A stretch of 64,000 nt of DNA from Asterella californica (GCA_036924285.1 JAYKYS010000012.1:10850001-10914000), one strand, 5' to 3'; shown: positions 10,561 through 22,765, counted from the stretch's first letter. Notes: generated from the letters alone by a model not told the origin. Numbers and translations: made by a program.

Positions 10561-12499
10561 GGTGTCCACAATTTACAAGATTTACGAATTTTTGAAATTT
10601 TTGAAGATAATAAAATGTCGGTGTAATCGAAATAACCCTGTTGCTTAAGATTACATCTTGCTTAGAAGAAAGATGGTCTTAAGAACTTTTTGTAAGAGAA
10701 GTCGACTTCTTCCGAAGACGGAAGAAGAACATCTTCCGAGAAGACGTCTTCTCGACCAGGTCTTCAGAAGACGGAAGACGGAAGACAGACATCTTCAGGA
10801 AGACGGTGACTGGACCTTTGGGGTACCAACCACGTGTCACATCACCGCGTGAGAGTAGGTACTACTTAGTAGTGGGTGAATCGGGGTTACCAAGACATTA
10901 CCTTAAAACGTGAGGAAGAAACGTGTGAGGCGCATTAGCGTAAGATCGATAGTCTGCTTCCCACAGTGAAGGACGTCTGCGTTTTGAGAAGCCGATTGTC
11001 ATCGAGGTGTTGAATTGGACTTGGAAGCAAGGAGAGTGTAATTGAGAACTCAGAGAACTGAATTGAGGTCAGAGAGAGAGCGAGGACGATTCTGTGAGAG
11101 CTGGAAGCACAGTCTGAAGGAATCTCTTCGGATTCCAAGAAGCAGACATTGAGGGTCGATTAGAGAAGTTTCCAAGGAAGAGAAAGATCGATTGTAGCAG
11201 CAGAGGGGTGCAGCTCAAGATTGACGACAGGAGCAGGTTCATGGGATCGCATTGGAGCTGGGATTGAGACCGGAAGCGAGCAGAAGATTGAAGGCGCACC
11301 AGAAGCAGCCAAGAGCTGTACTAAAGTTCTTCCCGTGTTCTTTCTCCTTCCAACCGCTTCCCGTCTCTGATTTGATGTTCCTCGCGCTTCCCCGCTCGTT
11401 TGCAGGAAGTCCATCGATCGATTCCCCTAACCTAAAATTTCCTCTTTGAGAATTGAGCGTGGAAACGCTGTCCAATTTTTGACAACCGTCTTCTCACTTC
11501 TTCCTAAGTAGGAATCTAGCTTCCTCATCTCTCATTCTTAAATTCGATCACCTGATTGTCAATTTCCCTACCCTACCACACCTTTGTTCCCGAACTCATG
11601 GACAGAAGATGCTTCTGGATGTCTAGACGTCTTCGAAAGACGACTGTGTTCAATTCGTATCAAGATTGGATTGGATTGGGTTTTGTGTTGAGAGAGGTTT
11701 GGTACGAATCATGAGTGACTTGGTGAGTTGATTGTTGTTCGAGAAGCTGGAAGTTGGGAACCAGGCCTGTGCCTCCCGATCTTCCGAGCTTCTCAAATCC
11801 ACATCTTCCTAGAGAGACTAGAAGGTTGGAAACGCTGATAGAATGCGCGAGAAGACATGAGGGTCCTTTACGGATCTCTTCTGTCCGACCCATAGCAGCC
11901 TATTCCTTCAAACTTAGAAGAGAGTTGTGAGAAGTCTTGCTGGCAGAATCTGGAGAGAATGATCGAGGGTCATGTCTTCCCGTCATACAACAAGCTTCTT
12001 CTGAGTGTGTATGAGAGGTGAGAAGTCGGAAGAACAGAGTATGGATGTTTCGTGTCTGTTGTGAGGTTAGATTGCGTGTCGGAAGACGAGGACTGTGAGA
12101 TCAGTGATGGGAAGCTTGGCTGCGGGAAGTCTTTCAAGTACGTCAGTTAATTGGAAGGTCACTGTCACAGCAGGAGCCCGCGATCATCTTCTGAACTTCT
12201 CGTATATTCTTCTTCTCACATATCTTGTATCTTCTTTTAAGAAGTAGGATGAAATGCAAGGTGGGTTGTCTTCTTGGTAATCCATGCGATGCCTTGCTTA
12301 GTTAGGATTGTGTAGATATAGCTCGGAAGACAAGAGGTACTTAGGAAGCACTATTAGAATCTCGGAAGACGGAATAGCTATCTTCTGGAAGATTAGATCC
12401 GTCTTCTGAGAGTGGAAGCTAGACTGTGAAGACTTGGGAAGGACTGAACCTTCAGCTCACAGCAAGTACGTGTGGCTTAGTGTAACAGAGGCTCGAAGC

Positions 12500-13006
12500 A
12501 TGTCGATGCATCCTCGAGGGTTAGTGTTGCCGACAGCAAAGTTGGCACATGCCACACCCTTCATCAAGGAGTTGGGTCTCGACTTCTTCCTGTGGGACTG
12601 GAACCTCGCGGACCAGGGTCTTCTGGAGGAAGTTTGGGCAGCACTGCCTCCTCGCAACCTTGTACATGCGAAGGAAGGAGTAGCTCGTGGAAGACCATCT
12701 TCCTGGACGACGGAGTGGTGACGCAGGATCTTTCACAGGTCAGAATCAGAGAACCGAGGGTACGAGCTCGAGAAGAAGATCTTATCCATGATCTCGGAGA
12801 AGTGGCATGTGTCTGGAAGCACGACTTGCCTTCTTCTTGGAAGATAGACAGGAAGGAATGGATGGAAGGTAAAAGCGTACCGGGAGCCACGGAAGCGTCT
12901 TCTAGTGAAGCTATTTCTTCATTTCTTTCCCAAGGGGAAAGCACCTGTAGTGAGAAGAGATCTTCCACCCCGGAAGATGAGAAGAATAGCGTCTTCCCGC
13001 GCGTAG
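12500..13006 (+). pseudogene. Copy B of the W-rich N-terminal part, multiply stopped
   Basis: From the conserved ATG at 12500 the product matches copy A closely for about 73 residues (the ELGLDFFLWDWNLADQGLLEEVW region is shared) and then meets TGA at 12719-12721, where copy A has TGG. Further in-frame stops are TAG at 12845 and TAG at 13004-13006; the last is CAG in copy A. Copy A's positions about 1084-1600, covering the end of this part, its stop and the start of the coiled-coil part, are deleted here, yet the deletion keeps the overall frame. Confidence 0.7.
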
Positions 13007-13021
13007 AAGCAGAAGACCACA

Positions 13022-13801
13022 ATGATGGAAGAGGCATCATTGCCTCTAGAAGACACGGAAGACACCTCCGATTGGATTGTGGAGATGAACCTGTCTTCCG
13101 CGAGAAGAAGGTTGGAGGAATTCAGCGCATTCTTCCACTCAGAGATCCAGTCAGCCATGGAGTTGATGGAGAAACACACGATGGCTCAGGAGAAGCCACT
13201 GCGACCTGGATTCGGTCTGCGTACCTTGATGCAGCAAGAAGAGATCCAGAAGAAGGTGGACGTGCTGGAAGCCAACCTTCGCACCATGGAGAAGCTTGCA
13301 GCGAGGTACAAGACGGAAGCAACCGCTTCTGCCAAGGAGTCAGCACAGTTGAGGAAGAGCAACCAGAAGTTGCAGGCACGTCTACAGCAACGTGACCAGG
13401 AGGTTCTGCGGGTCAGAGATAAGATCACCTCCCTCGCAGAAGAGAAGACGACATGGAGGGCACTGCGGGAAGCCGTAGAAGCACAGGTTGCAGCAGAAAA
13501 GACGCAGCGGGAAGAAGCAGAAGCTCGAGCAAATGGACTCATTGCGCAGTCGGTGGAAGCACTTCGTAAGAAGTTCAACTTCACCGTGGGTAGAAAGCTT
13601 CTCACCCTAGCTAAGGAGTGGGATGACGATTCCAGAGCAACGTTAGTGGAGTGCAAGAACAGCATGTTCCGCTACCTGGATCGTCAGATTGAGAGCCTGA
13701 AGACACTTTACGGTCTTCTCTCGATCCCACGACCAGCAGGTACATCTTCCCATGCTCCAGGACCAATGATCGGGACAGATTTGAAGAAGAAGGAGTTCTA
13801 A
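13022..13801 (+). pseudogene. Copy B of the coiled-coil protein, truncated at 3' end
   Basis: 259 residues starting MMEEASLPLEDTEDTSD, homologous to residues about 41-300 of the copy A coiled-coil protein. The heptad-rich stretch and the FNFTVGRKLLTLAKEWDDD segment are well preserved. It ends at KKKEF followed by TAA, where copy A continues with its acidic tail. The stop comes from the junction with the element beginning at 13802, so this is a truncation and not a natural C-terminus. The missing tail may be piece C at 5370-5960. Confidence 0.6.
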
Positions 13802-14030
13802 AAATAGCACTTGTATTCTGTGAAGCACATGAGTCTACACTTCCATTATGGATTATGCAACGGTGTTCTTGCATCTCCTGGTCCAGCAAATATTTAAAAT
13901 TTAAAACTTAGATTTCTTATCAACTTGTACAGAACTTATTATTTTATTACAACTTCTCGTTTCTGATAACACCAAACCAACAAAAGTTTCCTAGAAGTTC
14001 ATGTTGCATGCATGTTTCTGGCTTACCTTT
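13802..14030 (+). mobile_element. Small AT-rich dispersed element, copy at copy B junction
   Basis: Shares blocks with 39317-39560 and 56677-56930: a GCACTTGTA.TCT segment, GAGTCTACA.TTCC, and an end of the form AGTT.CC..GAAGTTCA..TTGCATGCAT. It interrupts the coiled-coil ORF of copy B. Small size, no ORF and several dispersed copies suggest a MITE-like or SINE-like element, but I could not define both termini or a target duplication. Confidence 0.5.
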
Positions 14031-14065
14031 TGAATCTAGTCAACAAAAGAATATATTCTTCCACT

Positions 14066-14114
14066 TCCTTGCATATTTGCCACCTCCTTATAGAGGAGGT
14101 AAATATGCAAAGAT
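14066..14114. repeat. Inverted repeat with TTGCATATTT arms
   Basis: The arms read TTGCATATTTGCCACCTCC and, after a short loop, AGGAGGTAAATATGCAA, so an 18-19 bp stem forms with one bulge. A related TTGCATAT sequence lies at about 6013, near the end of copy C. Confidence 0.5.
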
Positions 14115-14900
14115 TAAATTTATTACTTAATTTTTTTCAATAAACTAAACCTTTTACAAAATATTACCAGGTGGTGATTAGCAGTTGGGATATGTACGAT
14201 GTGGAGCGAGTCTTTCAGCACTCCCCTTATGGTGTATGTTCAGTTCGTCTCGCGTTTCTCGGTTTGGTTAACAATTATTTTTCTTATTAATATAATATAA
14301 AATTTTTACTTAATACTTATTGTCTCAGACAACAGCGAGTGAGCAGAAGTTCCCAAAAGCTATTTTCCGCTCTCGCAGCCACGCTGCCATATCAACCTCC
14401 AGTATTATCAGGGTCTAACGCTTGTCCCGTTCCGGTTTGGTTTCATATTTCTAAATTCGTATTTTAACACATCTATTAGTCATCACAGGTGTTCAGTTCC
14501 AAACGGTTCGATGCTCGAGTTTAAAGTGATTCGATTCTAGATAACGTAATTCCGTTATGATTTCGGTTTAAACGGTTTGAGTAAAAAACGAGTAAGGAAA
14601 AAGACGGGACCCCATTAAACTTTATTGAGTTGTGAATATCCTGTGAATAATAATATCCTTCCCCACAGCATTGTACAGTGAATTTCGTTTTCTCTTATCA
14701 GAAAACGACTAAATGTTATAAAAAATTATTAGAAAAATTTAGATTAGTTAATAAATAATATATGTTAACCCATCTCAGAGTAGCCAACTCATCAAAATAT
14801 AACCCATAAATGGAGTACGGGCTGATGCGTTGCTGCGAGGATAAATCCGGGACACTAATTTTCAAATGTACAGTTCGAATTGTCACCCATGTACAGTTTG

Positions 14901-14986
14901 AAGTGTACATGGGTGAATAATATCCTTGAAGTGTACATGGGTGAATAATATCCTTGAAGTGTACATGGGTGAATAATATCCTTGTA
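14901..14986. repeat. 28-bp tandem repeat, three units
   Basis: The unit GTGTACATGGGTGAATAATA plus TCCTTGAA starts at 14903, 14931 and 14959 with no visible change between units. The surrounding 14031-15660 shows no credible gene. Confidence 0.8.
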
Positions 14987-15660
14987 TAGTTGTGAATAAG
15001 AGATCGAGGCGAGTATGTTAGGAACGAGTAATGTTATACGTGACCATGAAGTTGCGACTCATTAAAAGTTGCGAACGATTCGATTCGATCAGAGCTTGGA
15101 AAACTGTGCAGCCTTGTTAAGAGATATATATCGTCACTGTGGGTTTTCTGCTGCTCTTCCGGCTCGTGTCTGTAGCCCTAAAGTACGAACAGATAGTATA
15201 TGAGATACGCTAGATGACTGTCATCCTGTGGTAGGGTCGCTGGCTGGATTGGCTTGGTGTGGTGGATGGATAAACAACAAGCAAAAGCTACTGGCCATTC
15301 TACTGTACCCAAAAGACATGGTGGTACAGAACAGCAGTCATGGGTCACACGATAAGTTAACTCCAGCCGATAAAGTTAATCGGCTGGCCGGCGTGCAACC
15401 ACTGTGACGCTACCCACCCTTTTTCGACGCCCACGATAAGTTAACTCTGCCTGCACTCTTCTGCATATCGTCCTTCCAGTTGGTCCTGTTGCATGCTGGC
15501 TGCATGAAAGCCCGTTACCGAAACATATGGGAAGATACTCATTGGCACCACTCCTTGTTTTGTCTCCAGATTTCCTGTCACTCACATATTCCTGAGTACA
15601 TTCTTGGGTTTCTCCCAGAATTCAAATCGGCAAGAGCAGCAGTATTTTTTGACGATTCAC

Positions 15661-15670
15661 TACCCACCTC
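15661..15670. repeat. Target site duplication, left (TACCCACCTC)
   Basis: Ten bases directly before the left inverted repeat, identical to 17520-17529 directly after the right inverted repeat. Confidence 0.85.
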
Positions 15671-17519
15671 CAGAAATTTACTTGACCAGGCCCGTGCGCC
15701 ATTTTTTGTACTTCACCGGGCCCTTGCGCCATAGACCTTACCTGACTAGGCCCCTTACCGGCAACAGTCATTGTCGACCGCCACGTCCGATCGGTAAAGT
15801 ACATGGAAGGTAAAATTGGCAAACACAGGCTCAGTTGGCAAGCACGGAGCGAAACTGCAGTAACGGGAGGTGAGTCGAGGGACGAGACCGCAGGAACGGG
15901 AGGTGAGTCGAGAAGCGAAGATTGATGACTCAAATTCTACTTCACTGCATCTTTTCCGAAGGCTGGTGTAAGTGCTTAACTTGCAGAGTGGAGTACGCTA
16001 TTGCTACTGATGTTTTCCTTTCAACAAGTTCGGCTGATCACCTCAGCTGACTATCAGTCAGAAAAGAATATGTGGGTGAGGGAAAAGAAGCTTAGTAGAC
16101 ATTTGAGAGCCGTACGATGCCACTTCTGATGTGCTGTACAAGAGCGATCCATTGACCTGTTCATTGTTTACTGAATGCAGGGATTCCAGGATGTGAGTCA
16201 CAGTGATGTAGAAAAATTTCCTCCCACCAAAAGACCACGCTCATTATGCTTTTCAAAGTTCGGCATTGAGTGTAGACGAAATTTGGACTCGACGTTTCGG
16301 CCCTTGGAGACGAAGACATCAATCTCTTTCAGGGCATGAATAACACCTTGCAGTTGAGCGCGATGTCTTTTTCTAAACAACGTACTGACTTGTGGTGATT
16401 ATTCACGTTTCAAGCAGAAGACTTTGCAGTTTCTTGTTCAAGGAGATTGAGGCAGTTGTGATCACTCCGACGTTCAAAGAGAATAGCCGTAAAAAAACGA
16501 AAGCGTTCAATTGCTTTCTCTATTGGGGACTTGTCCCCCACATGGATCTAGAATTAGAATCTTAAAAACAAAGCTTTGAGTTCGAGGAACAAGGTTTCAG
16601 TTCGAATTTTCTCGGATTTGACGGGGATTAGCTAGAAAACGAGAGTTCAGTAAGCAGAAAACCTCCGGACAGAACTAGGACTAGATATCAAGCTATGCTA
16701 TGTTTTTGTGTGTATATCATACTTTCTACCTTCTAGAAACTTAGGCAGAGGACTATTGGTAAGGTAGTCAAGATTTCAGTGGTTGGTTCAGACTCAACTC
16801 CTCAATCACGAAAGAGGTAAAATTCTTGGGCAGTTTGCTCGTGAAATCCAACAGTTGACTACTCAGGGGAAACTACAAATAGGCTAGACATCAGGCCAGA
16901 TATATCACAGTAAGTGATGCTTCATTTGCAATGAAGACAGTATAGAAATGAAGCTGTCAGTGAAGGTTCACAGCCATGTAAGGTGTACTAGTAACAGGTT
17001 CAGGGTTAGAGAATGAGGGACTGTGACCAGAAGGTTCTCGAGAAATAATCATTCTCTATGGATTATCTACGGATTTGCCAACGGAACGTGGCAAGTTACA
17101 CCTAAAACATACCATAACAGTTTTTCCTCAAACATATAGTGAATGAGCACCCCGATGCTATGCGGTAATTAGGGTTAATGCAAGGTATCGAACATCGATC
17201 CCTGTGGAGTCTTTGGGAGACTACGTTACAGACTACCTGGTAACAAGCTTTGGAAAAGATGCAGCGAAGTAGAATTTGAGTCATCAATCTTCGTTCCTCG
17301 ACTCACCTCCCGTTCCTGCAGTTTCGCTCCGTGCTTGCCGACTAAGCCTGTGCTTGCTAACTTGACCTTCCACTGTACTTTACCGATCGGGGCGGTCGAC
17401 AATGGACCCTTTCTGGTAAAGGGCCTCGTCAGGTAAGGTCTATGGCAGGTAAAGTCTATGGCGCAAGGCCCGGTCAAATACAAAAGATTGCGCACCCAGC
17501 CTGGTCAAGTAAATTTCTG
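15671..17519. mobile_element. Non-autonomous Mutator-like element (1849 bp)
   Basis: Terminal inverted repeats of about 280-300 bp occupy 15671-15967 and about 17244-17519. Both ends read CAGAAATTTACTTGACCAGG inward, and both carry the blocks ACGGGAGGTGAGTCGAGG and GATGACTCAAATTCTACTTC. The element is flanked by a perfect 10-bp direct repeat, TACCCACCTC (15661-15670 and 17520-17529), in the range expected for MULEs. The roughly 1.28-kb interior has no credible ORF. Terminal motifs (CAGxAATTTACTTG...GGGCCC..GCGCCA) resemble those of the autonomous MULE at 22775-31764, which could supply transposase. The arms have diverged noticeably, so this copy is older. Confidence 0.85.
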
Positions 17520-17529
17520 TACCCACCTC

Positions 17530-20265
17530 ACCGATGATCCATTCGTCCTCGAAATTTCTACTGACGACATCACCCGAACCTCTCAGTGGATATAAACTTC
17601 CACGGTGTCCTGATACAGAGTCTAGCGTTTGGCATGAAAAACATCATGAGCTGTAGATTCGTTACACTTGATTTGCAAATTCTGTAAATCGGTTTCTTCG
17701 CCCCACGCCCTAGAATATATTCCATGGAACTCAGCTTCTTCACCGGTGTTTGTATCATCTGCCTTGCACACGTATGGACTCCATGATTACTTCACACATC
17801 GTAGAATCTTATGAAATTGTAATGGGACTGCTCCGAGCTGATGAAATGCAGTTCAGGGGAAGGATATGCTCAGCTTCGATGGACAGAATTCCTCTGTGTC
17901 TTCGAACATTGTTAACTGGAAAGGTGTCTACTGGGATGGGATGGTAAGCGACTAAGAGCAAAACGTGCGGATATTCCGATTCATGGACTACAAATAGGCC
18001 TGAAATCACATCGGTTATATATTCTCGTTCCTGTTTAGTCACGCAAGGCTGGACTCTCAGCGATTATGGCAGAAAGATATCAATCGAAATCGCAACTCTT
18101 CTTTAATAATCAAAAGCAATGGTTTCTCAAAAGTAATGCCCTTAAAAAGCTCACCCAAAAGCCCGCAAATTCCTATCAAAACTTTACAATTACAGACAGG
18201 GTTACCTGAAACGTGGATCATGTGGTCTCGGGTAGCAACCGCGAATCCCAGTCGAAAGTGGAGTGGAGTCTTTGGCTCCCAACCTCCCAAGGGACACACT
18301 TCCGTGAAGCTACGTCTGTACGATCCTGCTCGCGAGATTCCGAACGACTGTCCTCGTGAGTCGTCTCGAGTCCACTGAATACGCACGGGGACGGTCTGCA
18401 CGATCTGGGGACTGGCTGCTGGCGAGGCGATTGGAGTGCATACCGTACGTGAGATTTTGATGTCTGTCATGATACAAGACACTAGCTGTCTCTGCATCAT
18501 CATAGTGGAGTCATTTCAGCAGCTACGGCAAATCTTTCGTCGGTCTTTGGGCGAGCAGTGGGCAACCGGCTGGTGGACAAGATATGCATCAGATAATGAT
18601 GGTAGTACTTTTGCTCGATGGAGTAGGTGAACAGCATCAGTACAAGATCTTCCAGAAGGACACGCTTCCATGTCTGTTTGGAAGCGCAGACAGGCCTGAT
18701 CATTAGACCACAATGAGTTAGTTTTACTAAATGAAGACGGAACTTCATTCTTGCAGAGTATGCATGCCGTGTGCAGTAGTCAGTATCTTCGTCAGCTTCA
18801 GCTTGCAAGCCCCATTTCGCATCTATCCTGCCCTAGAGTGCTTATAAGCACGCTCATGCTCATCCCGATATGCGATTTGTCTATGCTAGTGGTCGAAGCT
18901 GTCTCTATCGATGATTATATTGTGTACAAACTCGCTATACAGACATTATCTGTGTATGCATATGAAGTGTGAAAGGATCTAGAGAAGAAAGTGGACTAGC
19001 TGAAATATGAGCAATCTCTGCACTGATACTGCAATTGTGCAACTCGCTATCAGTACTCTAGCTTCTATCGGCTTAGGCACAGTAAAGCAATCAAGCCCAC
19101 CCGACTGCGCGACTGAAGCAGGAGCTTGATAGGAAAGCTCCAAAGCTTTTATAATTCGATGAATTCTACTCCAGTGGTCGTGGTACCATGAAACTAACAG
19201 AAGCTAATGCAGACCTCCTCTACATGTCCCACAACAAGCACTAAAATCCACAGGAAGACGCAACAAAGTCCCTCGGGTGATTTTGAAGATTTTTCGATGT
19301 TTATCATTACAGGAAGTTTAACTCTATGGTACAAAGGAGAAGCCGACAACATTCTGTCGATTTGACTCCTACGAGGGAATATCACTCAAAGGTTTCTGAC
19401 TCTCAAGACACCAAACAGCCAGCACATCCATGAAGGCTTGATCACCGTGTCTTCAGTAGTTTCTGATCCATTACTCTGGAACAGCCAGCACACAGACTCT
19501 TCGATCGAACACCTCGGTAGTTCTCTAGTAGCAATTCCAAACCATGTACATGCTCTCGAAGCATAGGAAAGAGAAGAAGAAGCAACTGATAACACAAACA
19601 GCCTGACACCTCATCACTAAATTAAACAGCAACCGCCCTGCCAGTTTGCCTCCTGACTCGCAGCATCTAAGAATAATTCCATTCTTAGCATTCAAACTTT
19701 TCTGGTCCTTCCGTTCGGGCCAGCACTGTCGCTCTATGCAGCACCTTTACTCAGCGCTTCTTCACTCGAAGATAACATCTGCGTCCGAACGTTCCCTCCA
19801 GTCAGCGGCAGATTTCTCCAGTACTGCATCTATGTCTCATTTGACACGTCCTCGCCTCTCCACTTCCGCCGAATTAGTAGCGCCTGTCTTTCTCCTCAAC
19901 GTACTCCGACTGAGCACAGGCATACAGAGGCACAACTTCAGAAGAGTACAACAAACCTCTTTATACATTAAACACCTGCACCGCGAGCTTGTTCAGTTCA
20001 AATCGCTCTTCACAATCAGAGGGGCTAAGCTTAAACTACAAGCCTTGGGAGCAAGTGGCAGAGTTAGGATGTTTACCAGCGGAGAACCTCAAGCTTTATG
20101 AAGGAGGACGAGACAGATAGGAATTACTAGTAATTACTAGTAATTACTGCGAGTCGGAAGAGAAATATTGTTCTGTTCTACAGGGTCAATCTGATGGAAC
20201 TTCTCGTTTCCCGAAACTGTTCTTCGAAGAGAATCGGAGAGGAAAAGTCCAGAGGTTTCGTGCGT
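17530..20265. other. Unique-looking stretch without a supported gene
   Basis: Several ORFs of 60-150 codons exist, the longest being 18057-18503 on the minus strand and 19646-20101 on the plus strand. None shows domain structure or start context I trust. The part next to 20265 may include the 3' UTR of the His-rich gene. A triple TAATTACTAG motif lies at about 20126-20150. Confidence 0.4.
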
Positions 20266-21264
20266 TCAGCCGAACCTCAAGATGTGACAGCCTACAAAAC
20301 CAAAAGTTGGAAATGGTGAACAAGATGAAGAACGCACCGAGCCACCTTCGTAAGGTCGACGACCGTAAGTGGAAGTAGCAGGATTGTATGGCGGGGCATA
20401 GGATTCGTGGCGCCCGTAGACTACCGGTGGAGGGAGGTCATCGGTGAAGCTCTCCTGGCGACCGTAGTGAATCCTGCCGGGGTCGGGCCGGGCGTAGGTT
20501 GCACCGAGGTTGGTGGGATAGATCCGCTCGACCACGGTCCCGTCCTCCTCGACTTTCCTCTCGACTTTCACGACCGGGGGACGGTCCATTCCGTGTCGAC
20601 GTCTGTACTCCTCGTCGTAGTCCTCCCCGTGGGGATGGTCGCCCGCGTACCTCCTTCGGTATCGTTCATCCTTGCCTGCGTAACCATCATCATCGCTGTC
20701 CGAGTCGCGCGACTTGTGATGGTTGTGATGGCTGTGGTGTTGTTGTGACTTGTTGTGCTTGTCCCAGCCGCTGTCCCCGACATACTTGAGGTGCCCGTGC
20801 CTGTCGAGTGCATATCCGTCGGGAATTCCATCCGGGTACTCGGAGGACGTGTACGCAGGCCTCGGCGCATACTCTCTCTCCCTCGGAGGGTACTCGTACT
20901 CCGCTCGATGATGGGAGCCGGGAAGATGCGAGCCGTGGTGGCTGCTGCTGCTGTGATGGTGTGAGCTGCTGTGATGATGGCTGGGTTTGTAATCCGGGTG
21001 CCGGCTGTCGTACTCGTTGTAGATTTGCTCGTTGATCACTTCGACCTTTCTGCGCTCTCCCTCAGGCCCTTCGTAACCGAGCTGTGCTATGGTGCGAGCG
21101 TCCATCTCGGTGTGCTTCGGGGGACTGCCCAAGTGCTCGAAGCCCACGGGCTGTCCCGTGTACTCGTAAGGCCCATATGATGGACGATGGGCGTATTTTC
21201 CATGTCGATCGTACTCTTCGTCGTCCTTGTAGTGCCTGCGGAAGCCCGGTAGTATGTTGTCCAT
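20266..21264 (-). CDS. His-rich, intrinsically disordered protein (host gene, unknown function)
   Basis: 332 residues, single exon as read, ATG at 21264 (minus). The protein starts MDNILPGFRRHYKDDEEYDRH and is almost entirely polar: two His-Ser clusters (residues about 95-115 and 175-190), many Tyr, Arg, Asp and Pro, an acidic DSDSDDD run and three YGR repeats near the C-terminus (YGRQESF, YGRHESY, YGRRPYE). Its base composition is G+C-rich at third codon positions, unlike the AT-rich surroundings, which supports real coding. No signal peptide, membrane segment or catalytic motif is visible. The His clusters could bind metal, or the protein could be a stress-type disordered protein; both are inference. 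The C-terminal 25 residues look less regular and a missed splice there is possible. The nearest known elements, MULEs, flank it on both sides. Confidence 0.75.
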   Translation of the reverse strand: MDNILPGFRRHYKDDEEYDRHGKYAHRPSYGPYEYTGQPVGFEHLGSPPKHTEMDARTIAQLGYEGPEGERRKVEVINEQIYNEYDSRHPDYKPSHHHSSSHHHSSSSHHGSHLPGSHHRAEYEYPPREREYAPRPAYTSSEYPDGIPDGYALDRHGHLKYVGDSGWDKHNKSQQHHSHHNHHKSRDSDSDDDGYAGKDERYRRRYAGDHPHGEDYDEEYRRRHGMDRPPVVKVERKVEEDGTVVERIYPTNLGATYARPDPGRIHYGRQESFTDDLPPPVVYGRHESYAPPYNPATSTYGRRPYEGGSVRSSSCSPFPTFGFVGCHILRFG

Positions 21265-21518
21265 TTTCGCCTCGAAATCTCAGTCTCAATCAGCTCTCTG
21301 CACCAAATTCAACGCTCGCGAAAGTGAGTTCACTGTATGTACAACTCAAAGTGCATGCTCTAAGGTTCAATGCACTCCCACCGCCCGAAAATACGAACCA
21401 ATGATGACAAACGTTAATGCTCGCGCGGACGACAAGGCAGACGACTACTCGCAGCAGACGTTCGAACGGGCTAGGAGAAAAGAGAGGGGATACAGCAAAC
21501 AATTCTCACTGGGCACAG

Positions 21519-21524
21519 TTTATA
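21519..21524 (-). promoter_or_regulatory. Possible TATA box for the His-rich gene
   Basis: TATAAA on the minus strand, in the context GCAAATATAAACTG, about 255 bases before the ATG. It would place transcription start near 21490 and leave a 5' UTR of about 225 bases. Supported by position and motif only. Confidence 0.35.
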
Positions 21525-21529
21525 TTTGC

Positions 21530-22765
21530 AGCGAGAAAGAAGGAGTCTAGAGCGGGAAGACTCAAGGAGATCACTGGCCACTCGGCAACGTTAACTACTA
21601 AAGAAAGAAGAGACCATTTTGAGATGGTGCCCTGTGTGCATTCGCACGAATCAAACTGCAGGAGCCAGGAGGTAGAACCAGTAAATACACGAGTAGAAGC
21701 CTGTACTACTGACATACACAGGATCGATGAATAAGGAACGCACAAAGTTGCCGTTCTGAAAATCGTACGACAGATATCCATTCGAGCTACAAGATGCAAG
21801 ATACACACAGGCTGACATCACCTGCTCAAGTAAAAGCACCCTTCTCAGAAGGTAATGCTAAAGACGGGGTCTCGTCTTTCAGAGAGACGCGGATCCGTGA
21901 GTCACACGGCAGTCCCAACGACAGAAACGAGGAGATGTCGCTTGAACTGACGATCAGTTTAAGACTACAATCTGGAGTAACACGAACTGATATGTGCAAT
22001 GGAGTAAAGAGAGTAGCTCCTCACTATATATGCTTCTCTTCTTATCCCACATAGATACAGCGGGGTAACGTACGCTATCGAAAGAATTGAGCTCCACAAA
22101 CCATACCAACAGACTTACTCTGGAAATGCAAGAAGGAAACGCCGACTCAAACAGCATGCATTCACGATGATTCTCGTATTCAAACGCAAACCAGCACCTA
22201 CCGCTGTACACATGAAAATGAAGCTGATACGCACGGAAAGAAGAAGGAGAGGAAGAAGAAGAGGAAGAGTGGACGACGCGCAACGAAGATTACATCTGAG
22301 CTCTGTTGGACTGCAATCAATTGGTGTGGAGTGTGCTGAAGGCGACTGCCGTGAGAATGCTGAAAGGCATAAGAGGAGAGGATTCTTAACTGAAGACGAA
22401 GCTGCCGAGCCGGGACTCAAAAGTCAATAGTGCTAAACTATCGCACCAGCCGCAGCAGCATAATTCAAGAACATAGGAATCAGAGTGACGCCCAAGTCAA
22501 TTGTGAGGGAGGGACGGACGGAACGGGCAAGGAACCGGATTGGATATACAAGCAAGAGCGTGAGGTGGAGACACACTCATTCCAGTTCCATGAGAGAATC
22601 CCTGCTCTGCTGTGCATCTGTCTGCAGGAGCTAGTAGTAGTTCCAGAGAGAGAGAGGAGGACGAGGTGGTGCTGGTGGTAGTGGGTGATGAACCTACTCG
22701 TAAAGTGAACTTTACGAGGGTTAAAGGGAACTAGAGGTATACTAGAGTGTCAGAAGCAAATAACA
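21530..22765. other. Intergenic stretch between the His-rich gene and the MULE
   Basis: No supported gene. It holds a purine-rich GAAGAAGGAGAGGAAGAAG tract near 22243 and scattered short ORFs without domains. It probably contains the upstream region of the His-rich gene. Confidence 0.4.

Larger units (their letters stand above)
10680..13801 (+). repeat. GAAGAC-rich dispersed repeat, copy B
   Basis: 11889-13801 aligns with copy A positions 1-2456, with one internal deletion of about 515 bp (A about 1084-1600). Upstream, 10680-11888 is also rich in GAAGAC/GTCTTC and probably belongs to the same unit, but lies left of what copy A shows in this window. The repeat ends abruptly at 13801, where a small AT-rich element begins. 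The region 10680-12430 has no ORF I support. Confidence 0.7.

Noticed and set aside
12592..13395. 267-codon ORF overlapping copy B
   Set aside because: It is in a shifted frame across the degenerated W-rich part and the start of the coiled-coil part; the homologous frame is the one listed.
18057..18503. 148-codon minus-strand ORF
   Set aside because: No domain, repeat homologue or credible start context; composition resembles its non-coding surroundings.
19646..20101. 151-codon plus-strand ORF
   Set aside because: Likely antisense to the 3' region of the His-rich gene; no recognisable features.
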